Of a stretch of DNA of 64,000 nt, positions 46,506-57,876 are shown piece after piece. The DNA comes from an uncultured Porphyromonadaceae bacterium. Its GTDB lineage: Bacteria; Bacteroidota; Bacteroidia; Bacteroidales; Muribaculaceae. Location: the NCBI GenBank assembly GCA_947175495.1, contig CAMWNB010000003.1:24248-88247 (forward strand), written 5' to 3'. Position 1 is the stretch's first letter; each line of letters opens with the position of its first letter. Both the position numbers and the translations under genes were made by a program. The notes beneath the pieces are model-generated. The model was not told where the DNA came from, ran no database searches, and saw only the letters and a list, made by a program, of their open reading frames with translations.

Positions 46506-48038
46506 ATGGAACGTGAAGTTCGCGTAAGATTCGCCCCGTCTCCCACGGGCCCCCTTCATATCGGCGGCGTGCGCACCGCTCTCTACAACTATCTATTTGC
46601 GCGCCGCCATGGCGGCAAGATGATTTTGCGCATCGAAGATACTGATTCGCAGCGCTTTGTTCCCGGCGCGGAGGACTACATCAACGAAGCCCTCGCATGG
46701 CTTGGCATAGGCATAGACGAAGGCGTGCGCGAAGGTGGCGAATATGGCCCCTACAAACAGAGCGAGCGCCGCGACATCTACCGCCGCTACGTCAGACAGC
46801 TCATCGATGCAGGTCGCGCCTATTATGCGTTCGACACCCCGGCCGAACTTGAAGCCAAACGAGCCGAAGTGGCCAATTTCCAGTACGATGCATCCACGCG
46901 AATGCAGATGCGCAACTCCCTCGCACTCCCGGCCGACGAAGTAAAAGCCCTTCTTGACGCCGGCACGCCCTACGTTGTCCGTTTTCTTATTGAACCGGGA
47001 CGCGATGTGGAGGTCAACGATCTCATACGCGGCAAGGTAGTCATAAAGAGCGACATACTTGACGACAAAGTGCTATACAAGAGCGCCGATGATCTTCCCA
47101 CCTACCATCTCGCCAACATCGTGGACGACCATCTGATGCTCGTTTCCCACGTCATCCGCGGCGAGGAATGGTTGCCTTCAGCACCTCTTCATGTGCTGCT
47201 CTATGAAGCATTCGGCTGGGCCGACACCATGCCTCAGTTTGTTCATCTTCCTCTGCTGCTCAAGCCCGATGGAAAAGGCAAGCTGAGCAAGCGCGACGGC
47301 GACCGTCTCGGCTTCCCCGTGTTCCCTCTCGAGTGGCACGACCCCGCCAGTGGCAACATTTCATCCGGCTACCGCGAGAGCGGCTACTTGCCCGAGGCCG
47401 TTGTCAACTTCCTTGCCCTGCTGGGCTGGAATCCTGGTGACGACACCGAGGTAATGTCCATGGACGAGCTCATCAGCAAGTTTGCCTTCGATCATTGCTC
47501 CAAGAGCGGAGCCAAATTTGCCTTTGAAAAAGGCAAATGGTTCAACCACACATATCTGCAGAACATCTCCGACGAAGCCCTCGCCGAGCTTTTCAAGCCG
47601 GTGTTGCGCGCCCGCGGAGTCAACCCCGACGACTTCTCCGACTCCTACATCACGCGCGCCGTGTCGTTGGTGAAGAGTCGCGTCAATTTCGTAAGCGAAC
47701 TTTGGGACAACGCACGCTTCTTCTTCGTTGCCCCCGAGGACTACGACCCGAAAGCCGTGAAAAAGCGTTGGAGCGCCGACACTCCCGCCATAATGGATGA
47801 ACTCGTCGCGCTGCTTGAGGCGCAACCGAGTTTCGACGCTTCCACCCTGGAGCCGGTAGTGCTCGGATGGATTTCCGACAAGGGCTATCATCTCGGCAAC
47901 GTAATGAATGCTTTCCGCCTGGCCGTAGTGGGCGAATGCAAAGGCCCCCACATGTTCGACATCACCGAACTGATGGGCTGCGACGCCACCGTCAGCCGCA
48001 TCCGTAAGGCAGTGGAACGTATCCGGATTCCCGAATGA
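46506..48038 (+). CDS. gltX: Glutamyl-tRNA synthetase
   Basis: 510 aa, class I. HIGH-type motif [18 protein letters not shown] at about 7-24, RIEDTDSQR, the ATP-binding [17 protein letters not shown] segment (here [11 protein letters not shown]) and KMSKS-type [12 protein letters not shown] at about 258-270. The C-terminal anticodon-binding domain follows. Has its own promoter; the Kdo transferase gene overlaps its end by 4 nt. Confidence 0.97.
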   Translation: MEREVRVRFAPSPTGPLHIGGVRTALYNYLFARRHGGKMILRIEDTDSQRFVPGAEDYINEALAWLGIGIDEGVREGGEYGPYKQSERRDIYRRYVRQLIDAGRAYYAFDTPAELEAKRAEVANFQYDASTRMQMRNSLALPADEVKALLDAGTPYVVRFLIEPGRDVEVNDLIRGKVVIKSDILDDKVLYKSADDLPTYHLANIVDDHLMLVSHVIRGEEWLPSAPLHVLLYEAFGWADTMPQFVHLPLLLKPDGKGKLSKRDGDRLGFPVFPLEWHDPASGNISSGYRESGYLPEAVVNFLALLGWNPGDDTEVMSMDELISKFAFDHCSKSGAKFAFEKGKWFNHTYLQNISDEALAELFKPVLRARGVNPDDFSDSYITRAVSLVKSRVNFVSELWDNARFFFVAPEDYDPKAVKKRWSADTPAIMDELVALLEAQPSFDASTLEPVVLGWISDKGYHLGNVMNAFRLAVVGECKGPHMFDITELMGCDATVSRIRKAVERIRIPE

Positions 48039-49288
48039 CGCCGCTCTACAACGCCGGCATACAACTCTATCGCGCCGCGGCACACATCGCGGCCACACGC
48101 TCGCGCAAGGTCGCCACGATGATTGGCGGCCAGCGCGCGACGTTGAAGTCGCTTCGCGCCGAACGCATGCGGGTTGCTCCCGAAGGCTATGACCTTTGGC
48201 TGCATGCCGCATCGCTTGGAGAGTTCGAGCAGGGACGTCCGCTCATGGAACGTTTCCGCCGCGAGCATCCCGAAGCACGCATTCTATTGTCCTTCTTCTC
48301 CCCTTCCGGCTACGAAATCCGCAAGAACTATTCAGTAGCCGATACGGTTGTCTATCTGCCATTCGACACTCCTGCCGCTGCACATGCCTTTATAGATGCT
48401 GCGGCGCCTAAGTGCGCGGTCTTTGTGAAGTATGAGTTTTGGGGCAACTACATCACTCGTCTTCGCAAACTCGGCATTCCGGTCTATCTTATCTCGGCCA
48501 TATTCCGCCCCGGCCAGATTTTCTTTCGTCCGTGGGGAAGCGATTTTCGCCGCATCCTGCACAGCTACAGCCACTTGTTTGTACAAGATTCCGAATCGGC
48601 GATACTGCTCGACGGCATTGGTGTCCGCAATGTCACCGTCGCCGGCGACACACGCTTCGACCGCGTCACCGATATCATGGCTGCCCGTAAGGAACTGCCG
48701 GAGGTAGAGTCTTTCTGCTCTGACGCCACCTTCACGCTTGTCATTGGCAGCAGTTGGCAGCCCGACGAGGACGTGTACATAGACTGGCTGCACGCCCATC
48801 CGGAAGTGAAGGCTATCTGTGCCCCCCACGAGTTCGATGGCGCGCGGCTTGACACCTTGATTCACCGCTTCGGTCCCGGGGCCATGCTTTACTCCCGGTT
48901 TATGGCCGAGCGCCCGGACCCGGCTTCCGTGCGCTATCTTATTGTTGACTGTTTCGGCTTGCTCAGCAGTATTTATCGATTTGCCGACGCCGCCGTAATC
49001 GGTGGCGGATTCGGAGCTGGCATCCACAATCTCAACGAAGCTGCCGTCTATGGCATTCCGGTGCTTTTCGGTCCGCGCCATGGCAAATTCAAAGAGGCCA
49101 CCGACCTTATTGCCAAGGGTGGGGGATTCGAGATGACCGACACGGCCTCCGGTCGTGCCGTCCTCGACCGGCTCCTCGCCGACAAAGATGCACGCCTGAG
49201 GGCCGGCAAGGCCGCCGCCGACTACATACACGCCAGCATAGGCGCCACCGATAAGATATACAACGCAATATTCGCACACAACCCATAA
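48035..49288 (+). CDS. waaA: 3-Deoxy-D-manno-octulosonic acid (Kdo) transferase
   Basis: 417 aa. Adds Kdo to lipid IVA at the cytoplasmic face of the inner membrane. N-terminal [21 protein letters not shown] at about 50-70 contains the family's catalytic Glu (GE). Donor-binding GT-B half: [33 protein letters not shown] and [27 protein letters not shown] in parts. The N-terminal hydrophobic anchor is weak compared with E. coli WaaA. Coupled to gltX by an ATGA overlap. Confidence 0.93.
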   Translation: MTPLYNAGIQLYRAAAHIAATRSRKVATMIGGQRATLKSLRAERMRVAPEGYDLWLHAASLGEFEQGRPLMERFRREHPEARILLSFFSPSGYEIRKNYSVADTVVYLPFDTPAAAHAFIDAAAPKCAVFVKYEFWGNYITRLRKLGIPVYLISAIFRPGQIFFRPWGSDFRRILHSYSHLFVQDSESAILLDGIGVRNVTVAGDTRFDRVTDIMAARKELPEVESFCSDATFTLVIGSSWQPDEDVYIDWLHAHPEVKAICAPHEFDGARLDTLIHRFGPGAMLYSRFMAERPDPASVRYLIVDCFGLLSSIYRFADAAVIGGGFGAGIHNLNEAAVYGIPVLFGPRHGKFKEATDLIAKGGGFEMTDTASGRAVLDRLLADKDARLRAGKAAADYIHASIGATDKIYNAIFAHNP

Positions 49289-49297
49289 ACCTTCAAC

Positions 49298-50212
49298 ATG
49301 ATTAAAGTCGGAATACTCGAAGCAGCCACGGCCCACGGAGCCGAGCTGGTCCGCATTCTCCTCAACCATCCCGACATACAGCTCGAATGGGCGCAAAGCA
49401 GCGTCACGCAAGGGCCGGTCGCAGCTACCGTGCGCGGCATCGCCGGAGACACGACGATGAGTTTCTGCCGCCTTCCGCTTGCGCCCGTCGACATCATTAT
49501 CAATTGTTCGCAGGAACCCGTATCATCCGAGTCAGTAGCGGCAATTGCTGCAGATCCGGCGAAAGTGCGCATCATCGAGACTGCCGCCACCGACCTGCCG
49601 GACACATTCGTCTATGGCCTTTGCGAACTCAACCGCAAGGCTCTCGTGCGCGGGGCCATGACCGCACGCCACGTCACCCCGCTGGCCATGGCCGTGGAAC
49701 TTGCTCTGCTCCCATTGGCCAAGCACCTTATGCTCAACTCTCCTGTTCGAGTGGCCGCCTCTGTCGGCACCAACGGTCCGCGCACAATCAGTCGCCGCGC
49801 AGGCGGAACACTGCCTGAATGCGACGAGATAGCCTCGGCCATGCGTCTCGCACAGTCAAGTTTCTTTCAGCCGGTCGATATCGTAGAAATGCGCTGCGGC
49901 GGTACCGAAGGACTTATGGCTGTTGTCAGCGTGCAGTGTTCCATGCCCGTTGGCGAAGTGCGCCCGCTCTACGAGAAATGCTACGACGACCACAACTTTG
50001 TGTTCGTCAGCCACGATGCGGTCGACACCCGCGATGTGCTCGGCACCAACAAATGCCTGCTTCACGTCGACAAAGACGGCGACATGCTTCGCATCACCTC
50101 CGTGCTCGACCCTCGCGTCAAAGGTGCGGCCGGCAATACCGTCCACATCCTCAACCTCATGTTCGGGCTCCACGAGCGTACCGGTCTTGCCATGAAAGCC
50201 AATCCCGAATAA
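49298..50212 (+). CDS. ArgC-like protein lacking the catalytic cysteine (probable pseudoenzyme)
   Basis: 304 aa. Overall resemblance to N-acetyl-gamma-glutamyl-phosphate reductase (ArgC) is clear: an N-terminal GAELVRILLNHP, VYGLCELNRKAL near 105-116, ALLPLAKHL near 136-144 and a C-terminal VKGAAGNTVHILNLMFGL (274-291). But three active elements are altered. The Rossmann glycine motif reads GILEAATAHG (5-14). The segment that should be NPGCFAT reads HVTPLAMA (125-132), with no Cys. The region expected to hold the catalytic His (HRHTPEIEQE type) reads GGTLPECDEIA (169-179). It probably cannot do ArgC chemistry. No arg genes are adjacent. Role unknown. Confidence 0.72.
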   Translation: MIKVGILEAATAHGAELVRILLNHPDIQLEWAQSSVTQGPVAATVRGIAGDTTMSFCRLPLAPVDIIINCSQEPVSSESVAAIAADPAKVRIIETAATDLPDTFVYGLCELNRKALVRGAMTARHVTPLAMAVELALLPLAKHLMLNSPVRVAASVGTNGPRTISRRAGGTLPECDEIASAMRLAQSSFFQPVDIVEMRCGGTEGLMAVVSVQCSMPVGEVRPLYEKCYDDHNFVFVSHDAVDTRDVLGTNKCLLHVDKDGDMLRITSVLDPRVKGAAGNTVHILNLMFGLHERTGLAMKANPE

Positions 50213-50284
50213 GTCCGGCGGTTAAAAATAAATAAGCACAGCGCTATTTATCTCTCAATGTTTTCACGATTGGCGTTTTTTTTG

Positions 50285-50292
50285 TAAATTTG
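50285..50292 (+). promoter_or_regulatory. -7 promoter element for ppdK
   Basis: TAAATTTG, 68 nt before the ATG at 50361; upstream T-rich sequence at about 50261-50264 is at -33 spacing but is not a clean TTTG. Confidence 0.55.
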
Positions 50293-50360
50293 CCGAAAGT
50301 AAGAATTGCTGCATTAGAAACATCATTAAGATAACACTATAATTAATCCTTTTTTAACCA

Positions 50361-53075
<2,715 letters not shown>

Positions 53076-53100
53076 GGCATAACGTAACATAATCCGACAG

Positions 53101-53150
53101 TTAGGCTGTAACGCTTTGAGAAATCAGGCGTTACAGCCTAAGTTGTTCTT
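53101..53150 (+). terminator. Strong hairpin terminator after ppdK
   Basis: Perfect 14-bp stem (53101-53114 with 53128-53141) and a 13-nt loop, followed by GTTGTTCTT. The T-run is short, so it may be a Rho-blocking or processing hairpin. It marks the end of GC-rich core sequence. Confidence 0.75.
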
Positions 53151-53239
53151 AGGGGGTTCGTACACTTGGAAACAGAAATCGAGTCAAATGCACGGCAAAG
53201 AAATCCGAAGGGATTAAACATTGACAATTAGATAAAATG

Positions 53240-53385
53240 GCACATTCAAGATTTGCGTACAGAAGCAGCGCATGGACAGTTTCTTCCCCATCTACATCCG
53301 AGTGACCCACAACAGAAAGCAAGGGTACATAAAGACTACAAAAGTGGTCGAGAAGAAATTTGTATCGAAAACCAAAAGAGGAAGA
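53240..53385 (+). pseudogene. Remnant of a tyrosine recombinase (integrase) N-terminus
   Basis: The frame opening at 53272 reads FFPIYIRVTHNRKQGYIKTT followed by KVVEKKFVSK, which looks like the arm-type DNA-binding start of Bacteroidetes tyrosine recombinases (I-x-I/L-R-V-T-x-N-R-K). About 30 nt upstream another frame has a plausible original start (MAHSRFAYRSS), so a frameshift separates start and domain. Nothing of the catalytic domain follows: after about 40 residues the frame passes into Ala-rich and unrelated sequence. It is a decayed fragment and a sign that an integrative element once entered here. Confidence 0.5.
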
Positions 53386-53475
53386 GCGGCGGCGGCGGTG
53401 CCGCAACTCCATCAGAAAGAATGGATAATCAACATTTTTAGCGATCAACACGTTATAATTAAAAACATCAAGACT

Positions 53476-53649
53476 ATGGCATGCGGGATATTTCTAACAG
53501 TTTTAACAGCTATCATCGTAACCTTTTTAGGAGTTGGGATAGCTGATTCGGAATGGCTCAAAAAGCGAGTTCATCACCGTTTTGCGCGATACCTTATCGG
53601 GCTAATAGTCGCAGTTGTTATTTTCTGCCCTGTGTATTTGGGAATCTGA
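53476..53649 (+). CDS. Small two-helix membrane protein
   Basis: 57 aa from ATG 53476. Two hydrophobic segments: GIFLTVLTAIIVTFLGVGI (4-22) and YLIGLIVAVVIFCPVYLGI (39-57), joined by a basic loop (WLKKRVHHRFAR). It is in frame with the integrase remnant but the sequence between is non-hydrophobic filler, so an internal start is preferred. No recognised family. Followed at once by a hairpin that could terminate both this gene and the convergent barrel gene. Confidence 0.45.
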   Translation: MACGIFLTVLTAIIVTFLGVGIADSEWLKKRVHHRFARYLIGLIVAVVIFCPVYLGI

Positions 53650-53659
53650 GAGTATCAAA

Positions 53660-53699
53660 CCGCAGCAAAAGAAAACCCCGACAATCATAGCCGAGGTTT
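53660..53699 (-). terminator. Terminator shared by the convergent ends
   Basis: On the minus strand AAACCTCG / CGGGGTTT (one T-G pair) followed by TTTTCTTTTGC; it lies 26 nt after the stop of the barrel gene at 53725 and 24 nt after the stop of the small plus-strand gene. Confidence 0.65.
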
Positions 53700-53724
53700 C
53701 TATATTGTATGAGTTGCTGTTTCG

Positions 53725-55812
53725 TTATTGTAAAATTCCTGAAGATGCCGAGCCTGATACACCGGGTTCGTTATCACGCTGGACTTTTTTACCGAATCCG
53801 AATGTGTATGTAGCGGATAGCTGAATTAAGGCATGGCTTTGACCATCATAAAATTGTTGGAACGTGTCATAATACTTGCTATGCATTTCCTGAATGGTAC
53901 TTTTCCAATTCCAACGAGAAAAGTCTATCAAGTCAGCCCGTACATTCCAATTAGAATTTGACCATCCTACTGTAATATACCAATCACTTTTTGACTTTTG
54001 CCATATTCCGTTCATACAACCATCGGCACAGGCATTGTCGGAAATATATGTCAAAGTAAAATTCCAATCTTTAAGATAATACCGTATTCGGGTATACCAG
54101 TTGATACTTGAATGGTTCACATTGTAAGGAGCCCCATTGTGATTAAGAAGCTGTGCAACCTGTCCCGATAAAACAAGAGTGCGATTTAGAAATCTCAACG
54201 TTCCCGAAACGCCGTACTGCCCCTGAGCAAAACTTCCCATCGGCTGTTTGATAGTTCGCAAAATACCGTCAGAAGAAGCGACATAATCGTAAGAGTATCG
54301 GTCGCCAACTATCCATGCCCATGCAAAAGCACTCAGACTATAATTATTGTTAGGAAGCCAAGTATAGCGAAAATCTATATCGTAGCTTTTTGAAGGCACA
54401 AGATTGGGATTACCGGTATATCGCAGTAAAGGTGTGTACTGAATGATATTTTCGCTTTTATAAGTAGGAGAAGGAGTCCACGAGCTATAATGGAATGTCG
54501 CGGAGAGCGAGTGTTTCTCTTTGAATCCATATTGTAATGAAATGTCAAACCATGGCGATGAAGGATTATCCACCATATCTGCAAATTTCAACTTATCCCA
54601 ATCCCATCCAAAACCTGTAGAACCGTAAAAATTGCCTATACTAACGTTATAGGTAGCACCTATTCCAACTCTCGAAGATTTTGCTCTATCAAGAGAAGTA
54701 GCACTGCCAGTATATTGAGTGCGGTTATATTCGTAAGAACCTCTTATAAATCCGAGAAGATTACCACATTTGCCGAAATCGTGATTGAATTTCAAGTCTG
54801 CTTTCAGTTGATTGGTATTATCAACAGCACCGTTGTAAATCGGAGCGAAACCGTTCTCTATATATGACGAATTCTGCTCAGTATGTGAAAACATGTAAAA
54901 TGGAGTAAACGATATGGAATTGCTTTTAGGCAAAGCAAAGAAATAGTAACCGTTGTATGACAGGAATTTGGCAGAGTTGTTAAGAGTAGAAGAATATTCA
55001 GAGGGAGGAAAGTCAGCAGGAAAGTACACCACTTCGCCGGTACGGTCAGAGTGCGGTTTTCGATTTATGTTGCCATTAATCAGTGTCGAGGCTTGAATCT
55101 TATCAGTATTATATGTTGCTTTGAAGGCTGCAAAATATTGTTGCCTGTTTTCCTTCGATGAAGTTGTATTAGAATAGCGATCAAAAATTTTCATAGTTCC
55201 ATCTGGTTGGGGTAACCGATAGGTTTCGGTAAGTTCCGAGCCATAATGACTGCTGTTGTGCCCCCAACCATATCCCATCAGGTCGTATGTCATATTTTTA
55301 TATTGCAATCTGACACTGCCTAAAAGTTGTTCCGAAAAGTGCAAAAGATTTGTGTGGTCATAGGCTTTTACGTAGCCTCCATATTCATATTTAGTCATAA
55401 TATAATTGACTGCGAACTGATGACCTTGCAAACGAGGGTCTGAAGGATATTCGTAATATTCCACTCTCTTAACATCAGATATACGCATAGCCTTTATATC
55501 ATTCTCGGTAGCAGGGATATAATCAATAAATACCGCAACCTCCTTCCCCGAATTTGTTTTAATATTGCCATTCAACGTCACGTTCAGTTGCGGTATTGAC
55601 ATCTGGTCGAGCAAATCCGCTCCCGTTTGCGAGGCATTCTTCTGTCTAACCGTAGGAATATAAGTTGATTTTTTTGCATCAGTCCGCTGCATTTGAGCTT
55701 CAACTACAACCTCGTTAAGCTCCTGTGTTATGATACTGTCGTTAGTCTCACTTTGCGCTATTGCACTGAATGTACATAGCCATATACCAATTAAGCAATA
55801 TATTTGTTTCAT
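53725..55812 (-). CDS. TonB-dependent receptor-like outer-membrane beta-barrel protein
   Basis: 695 aa. Signal peptide (CLIGIWLCTFSAIAQ) to about residue 19, then ITQELNEVVVEAQ (a TonB-box-like start at about 29-40) and a compact plug-like domain (about 45-140: GADLLDQMSIPQLNVTLNG; KEVAVFIDYIP; ISDVKRVEYYEYP). There is no carboxypeptidase-like N-domain. The rest is aromatic-rich barrel sequence. It resembles the group of Bacteroidetes outer-membrane barrel proteins related to TonB-dependent receptors. It has its own promoter and lies directly after a Crp/Fnr gene in the same direction. Codons are more AT-rich than in core genes. Substrate unknown. Confidence 0.8.
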   Translation of the reverse strand: MKQIYCLIGIWLCTFSAIAQSETNDSIITQELNEVVVEAQMQRTDAKKSTYIPTVRQKNASQTGADLLDQMSIPQLNVTLNGNIKTNSGKEVAVFIDYIPATENDIKAMRISDVKRVEYYEYPSDPRLQGHQFAVNYIMTKYEYGGYVKAYDHTNLLHFSEQLLGSVRLQYKNMTYDLMGYGWGHNSSHYGSELTETYRLPQPDGTMKIFDRYSNTTSSKENRQQYFAAFKATYNTDKIQASTLINGNINRKPHSDRTGEVVYFPADFPPSEYSSTLNNSAKFLSYNGYYFFALPKSNSISFTPFYMFSHTEQNSSYIENGFAPIYNGAVDNTNQLKADLKFNHDFGKCGNLLGFIRGSYEYNRTQYTGSATSLDRAKSSRVGIGATYNVSIGNFYGSTGFGWDWDKLKFADMVDNPSSPWFDISLQYGFKEKHSLSATFHYSSWTPSPTYKSENIIQYTPLLRYTGNPNLVPSKSYDIDFRYTWLPNNNYSLSAFAWAWIVGDRYSYDYVASSDGILRTIKQPMGSFAQGQYGVSGTLRFLNRTLVLSGQVAQLLNHNGAPYNVNHSSINWYTRIRYYLKDWNFTLTYISDNACADGCMNGIWQKSKSDWYITVGWSNSNWNVRADLIDFSRWNWKSTIQEMHSKYYDTFQQFYDGQSHALIQLSATYTFGFGKKVQRDNEPGVSGSASSGILQ

Positions 55813-55838
55813 AACTCAAAGTCATTCAGATTATGGCG

Positions 55839-55846
55839 CAAAGTTA
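55839..55846 (-). promoter_or_regulatory. -7 promoter element for the outer-membrane barrel gene
   Basis: TAACTTTG on the minus strand, 26 nt before the ATG at 55812, just after the upstream gene's terminator. Confidence 0.6.
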
Positions 55847-55849
55847 CAG

Positions 55850-55885
55850 ACAATAAAAATAAAAACTCTCAAACAAAGTTGAGAG
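55850..55885 (-). terminator. Intrinsic terminator after the first island Crp/Fnr gene
   Basis: Perfect 8-bp stem ACTCTCAA / TTGAGAGT with a 6-nt loop; on the minus strand it is followed by TTTTTATTTTTATTG. 15 nt past the stop at 55900. Confidence 0.8.
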
Positions 55886-55899
55886 TCGAAGATTTTGTA

Positions 55900-56466
55900 T
55901 TATTTGCCGTAGCTTTTTCGTAACCTACTCAGGTATGTAGGGTTAAGGAAAGAGGCTATGTCTTTGAGGGAGAAAATCGAAAAAATGTCTTCGTATTTAT
56001 TGACAAGCTCATCATATCGTTCCTTTGCTGATTTTACGAACAAATTGATATATCGGTCATACACAGTATCAAATAAGGCATTACTGGTTTCTGAAACAAT
56101 GTGATACAGTTCTTCTTCCGATTTCATTCTGCGACCTATGTCTCTTGCTGAGATACAATAAATATCACATGGAGTAACAGCCTCTATTGAAATACGCGCT
56201 TTCTTGCCATAAAAAGAGAACGGAAAATCAGCGACAAATTCACCGTCAGACTCCAACCCGACAACACTCTCTGTGCCGTCAGCAGCATAAGCAATGTATT
56301 TTAGGATACCTGACTTGATATATCCCACATATTTTGCTACCTCGCCCCTCGTTACGAACATCTCTCCTTTTTCATAATGGCGTAACACTCCTTTCTCAAC
56401 ACATAGGTTGCGCCAAAAATCGGAGTCGATATTCTCGTAATATGTATTGAAGTTGGAGGATTTCAC
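55900..56466 (-). CDS. Crp/Fnr family regulator (island copy 1)
   Basis: 188 aa from a GTG at 56466, a start chosen because the -7 element (56520-56527) lies inside a longer in-frame extension and because the second island regulator has nearly the same length (190 aa). Beta-roll sensor with HYEKGEMFVTRGEVAKYVGYI and LKYIAYAADGTESVVG, a dimer helix, and a short C-terminal HTH-like region (FSLKDIASFLNPTYLSRLRK). Such short regulators are common in Bacteroidetes islands. It precedes the outer-membrane barrel gene, which it may control (inference). Confidence 0.78.
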   Translation of the reverse strand: MKSSNFNTYYENIDSDFWRNLCVEKGVLRHYEKGEMFVTRGEVAKYVGYIKSGILKYIAYAADGTESVVGLESDGEFVADFPFSFYGKKARISIEAVTPCDIYCISARDIGRRMKSEEELYHIVSETSNALFDTVYDRYINLFVKSAKERYDELVNKYEDIFSIFSLKDIASFLNPTYLSRLRKSYGK

Positions 56467-56519
56467 TATATTGTCGGTATTGCCAAAATGTAGTGGAGCA
56501 GTCGTAACATTTCCGATGG

Positions 56520-56574
56520 CAAAGGTACAAAAAAAATTATGATACACCGCTCATACTTAGCGAGAAAGTATCGT
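56520..56574 (-). repeat. F1 unit, copy a: gene tail plus promoter
   Basis: On the minus strand a coding tail reading DTFSLSMSGVS and a stop, then a T-run and TACCTTTG (56520-56527), the promoter of the Crp/Fnr gene at 56466. A close copy at 57543-57596 has a tail reading DSFSLSMSGVL and TAACTTTG in the same place. Shared blocks include ACACCGCTCAT and AGCGAGAAAG. Confidence 0.65.
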
Positions 56575-56765
56575 AGTAAGGGGAATCTTTCGGGTCGATG
56601 ATAGGTTGGCCGCATGGTGCATGCCCTTGATGAGTCCCGAATTTTCAAGTGCTATAACTGCAGTGTTTGCACCGATATACTGCGTAAGGCGTCGGGTCTT
56701 ATAAAAGTATCGCTCCTCTGTAATTTTTTGCGTAAATTCGCGTCTAATAAGAAAACCTCAAAATC
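56575..56765 (-). pseudogene. Decayed gene ending in F1 copy a
   Basis: Minus-strand frame reads FLIRREFTQKITEERYFYK, then RRLTQYIGANTAVIALENSG and LIKGMHHAANL, with one frame change before DPKDSPYYDTFSLSMSGVS and the stop. The protein family was not recognised; the style is that of mobile-element accessory proteins. Its upstream part contains the 39-nt repeat shared with the copy at 57.8 kb. Confidence 0.4.
56718..56756. repeat. 39-nt direct repeat, copy 1
   Basis: Identical to 57821-57859 except for one T/C difference. Begins CTGTAATTT and ends AATAAGAAAAC. It is coding (FLIRREFTQ) on the minus strand and forms the region upstream of a small plus-strand ORF in both copies. Confidence 0.85.
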
Positions 56766-56773
56766 ATTCAACC

Positions 56774-56881
56774 ATGTTTAATTTACCTTGGTACGCATAT
56801 CTGCCAATTGTGGCAGGCATTATTGGCGGCATAATCGGAGGCTACTACTATAAAAAGAATCATAGCGACAAACAGAAATAA
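56774..56881 (+). CDS. 35-aa membrane microprotein candidate
   Basis: ATG at 56774, 35 codons plus stop. One hydrophobic, glycine-rich helix (YLPIVAGIIGGIIGGYYY) with a Lys-rich tail (KKNHSDKQK). It starts 17 nt after the 39-nt repeat that also precedes a different small membrane ORF at 57877. Size and shape resemble small membrane toxins or stress microproteins, but this is only a resemblance and the ORF may be fortuitous. Confidence 0.35.
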   Translation: MFNLPWYAYLPIVAGIIGGIIGGYYYKKNHSDKQK

Positions 56882-56883
56882 TA

Positions 56884-57030
56884 TCAGCGGATAGATTCAT
56901 CGTCGGGGTCGGATTCGGTGTTGCCAGGGAATAGTGTGCCAAATTCGAGGTCGTATTCCTCAAATTCGACATCTTCAACCGCAAAGTGTTTTCGCGTGTC
57001 ACATACACCGACATGGACGTATACCGAAGC
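56884..57030 (-). pseudogene. F2 fragment: C-terminal remnant related to the gene at 57973
   Basis: Minus-strand frame reads KHFAVEDVEFEEYDLEFGT then LFPGNTESDPDDESIR and a stop. It matches IDIEDVEFEDVDLEFDALFP in the 115-aa protein at 57973-58320, so one is a truncated duplicate of the other. No start codon or N-terminal part is found. Confidence 0.55.
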
Positions 57031-57154
57031 ACTTACCGTCTACGTCCGTTTAATCTTATGCTAAAAGTTAGATTCAATATATTATGACTGCGCGCCCGAT
57101 TCGGGTACGATAGCGAAGGCAAGAGTGGATCTCGGCAACCACTTGACACTCCGC
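57031..57154. other. Non-coding island spacer
   Basis: No convincing ORF, promoter or repeat was recognised; probably decayed sequence between two island modules. Confidence 0.4.
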
Positions 57155-57207
57155 ATAAAAAGAACGCGAGCCTCGGATCCAACCTAAAAGTTGGTGCCGA
57201 AGCTCGC
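57155..57207 (-). terminator. Large hairpin terminator after the 70-aa membrane gene
   Basis: Stem in three blocks: GCGAGC/GCTCGC, TCGG/CCGA and CCAAC/GTTGG, with small internal mismatches and a CTAAAA loop (57166-57207). On the minus strand it is followed by GTTCTTTTTATG. It lies about 90 nt past the stop at 57297. Confidence 0.65.
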
Positions 57208-57296
57208 TGTATGAGTTATGCGATTGAAGCCGGACGGCGGAGATTATAAGCTCCGTTCACGAAAGCGCGGCGGCGGTGCCGCATCGCCATAAAAGC

Positions 57297-57509
57297 TTAT
57301 GATTTCTTATTGAATAGCTTACCTAACCATGCGGATAATATCGGTCCAAATACACCTGCCATAGCACATGCAAAGCCAATGACAATATATTCGCGCCAAT
57401 CACCTGTAAACAAATTCCGGCCTAATACAAGGTTAAGCAAATAGCACATAAACGCTGTAAAAGCCCATACAATAAAAAACGCTATTATAAAGCTGAGATT
57501 CTTTTTCAT
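57297..57509 (-). CDS. Small two-helix membrane protein
   Basis: 70 aa from ATG 57509 (MKKNLSF). Two hydrophobic segments, IIAFFIVWAFTAFMCYLLNLV (8-28) and YIVIGFACAMAGVFGPILSAWL (43-64), separated by a short polar loop with GDWRE, and a Lys-rich C-terminus. No recognised family. Driven by the TAACTTTG at the end of F1 copy b and ended by the hairpin at 57155: a self-contained unit. Confidence 0.6.
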   Translation of the reverse strand: MKKNLSFIIAFFIVWAFTAFMCYLLNLVLGRNLFTGDWREYIVIGFACAMAGVFGPILSAWLGKLFNKKS

Positions 57510-57542
57510 AAAAGTTATTTTAGGCGGCACTTATTCCACAGG

Positions 57543-57596
57543 CAAAGTTACGAAATTTTTATAGAACACCGCTCATTGACAGCGAGAAAGAATCGT
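57543..57596 (-). repeat. F1 unit, copy b: gene tail plus promoter
   Basis: Minus-strand tail DSFSLSMSGVL, stop, then TAACTTTG at 57543-57550, the promoter for the 70-aa membrane protein gene. Paired with copy a at 56520. Confidence 0.65.
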
Positions 57597-57860
57597 GGAA
57601 CGGGAATTTTTCGGCGCCGATGTCGAGGGTATCGAAGGCGTCGGTGCGGTGTTCGAGCAGGTCTTCTTCGCTCTCTGCGAGCTTTTCGCCGGATTTGTCT
57701 TTACGGAAACCGTTGCGGCCTCAGCTTACTCCGGCAGACTGAATGGCGAGAATCAAGTCCTCGTTGTTGGAACGTAGTTCATGCCGATGCAGTGTTGAAA
57801 TAAACTTTCTTCTCGCTCATCTGTAATTTCTTGCGTAAATTCGCGTCTAATAAGAAAACT
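57563..57860 (-). pseudogene. Decayed gene ending in F1 copy b
   Basis: Minus-strand frames in order: FLIRREFTQEITDER (within the 39-nt repeat), then after a frame change LRSNNEDLILAIQSAGVS, an in-frame TGA, and GRNGFRKDKSGEKLAESEED leading to HRTDAFDTLDIGAEKFPF and the F1 tail. Frame changes and the internal stop show it is not functional. Family not recognised. Confidence 0.45.
57821..57859. repeat. 39-nt direct repeat, copy 2
   Basis: One mismatch to 56718-56756; lies 17 nt upstream of the 56-aa ORF at 57877, the same spacing as in copy 1. Confidence 0.85.
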
Positions 57861-57876
57861 TAAAAATCAAAAGGTT

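Noticed and set aside
56467..56547. Longer Crp/Fnr protein starting at the GTG 56547
   Set aside because: That extension contains the -7 promoter element and F1 junction; the GTG at 56466 gives the family-typical length.
57155..57207. Integron attC-like site
   Set aside because: The hairpin has CCAAC and GTTGG in the central arms, not the outer RYYYAAC/GTTRRRY boxes of attC, and no integron integrase is present; a terminator fits better.
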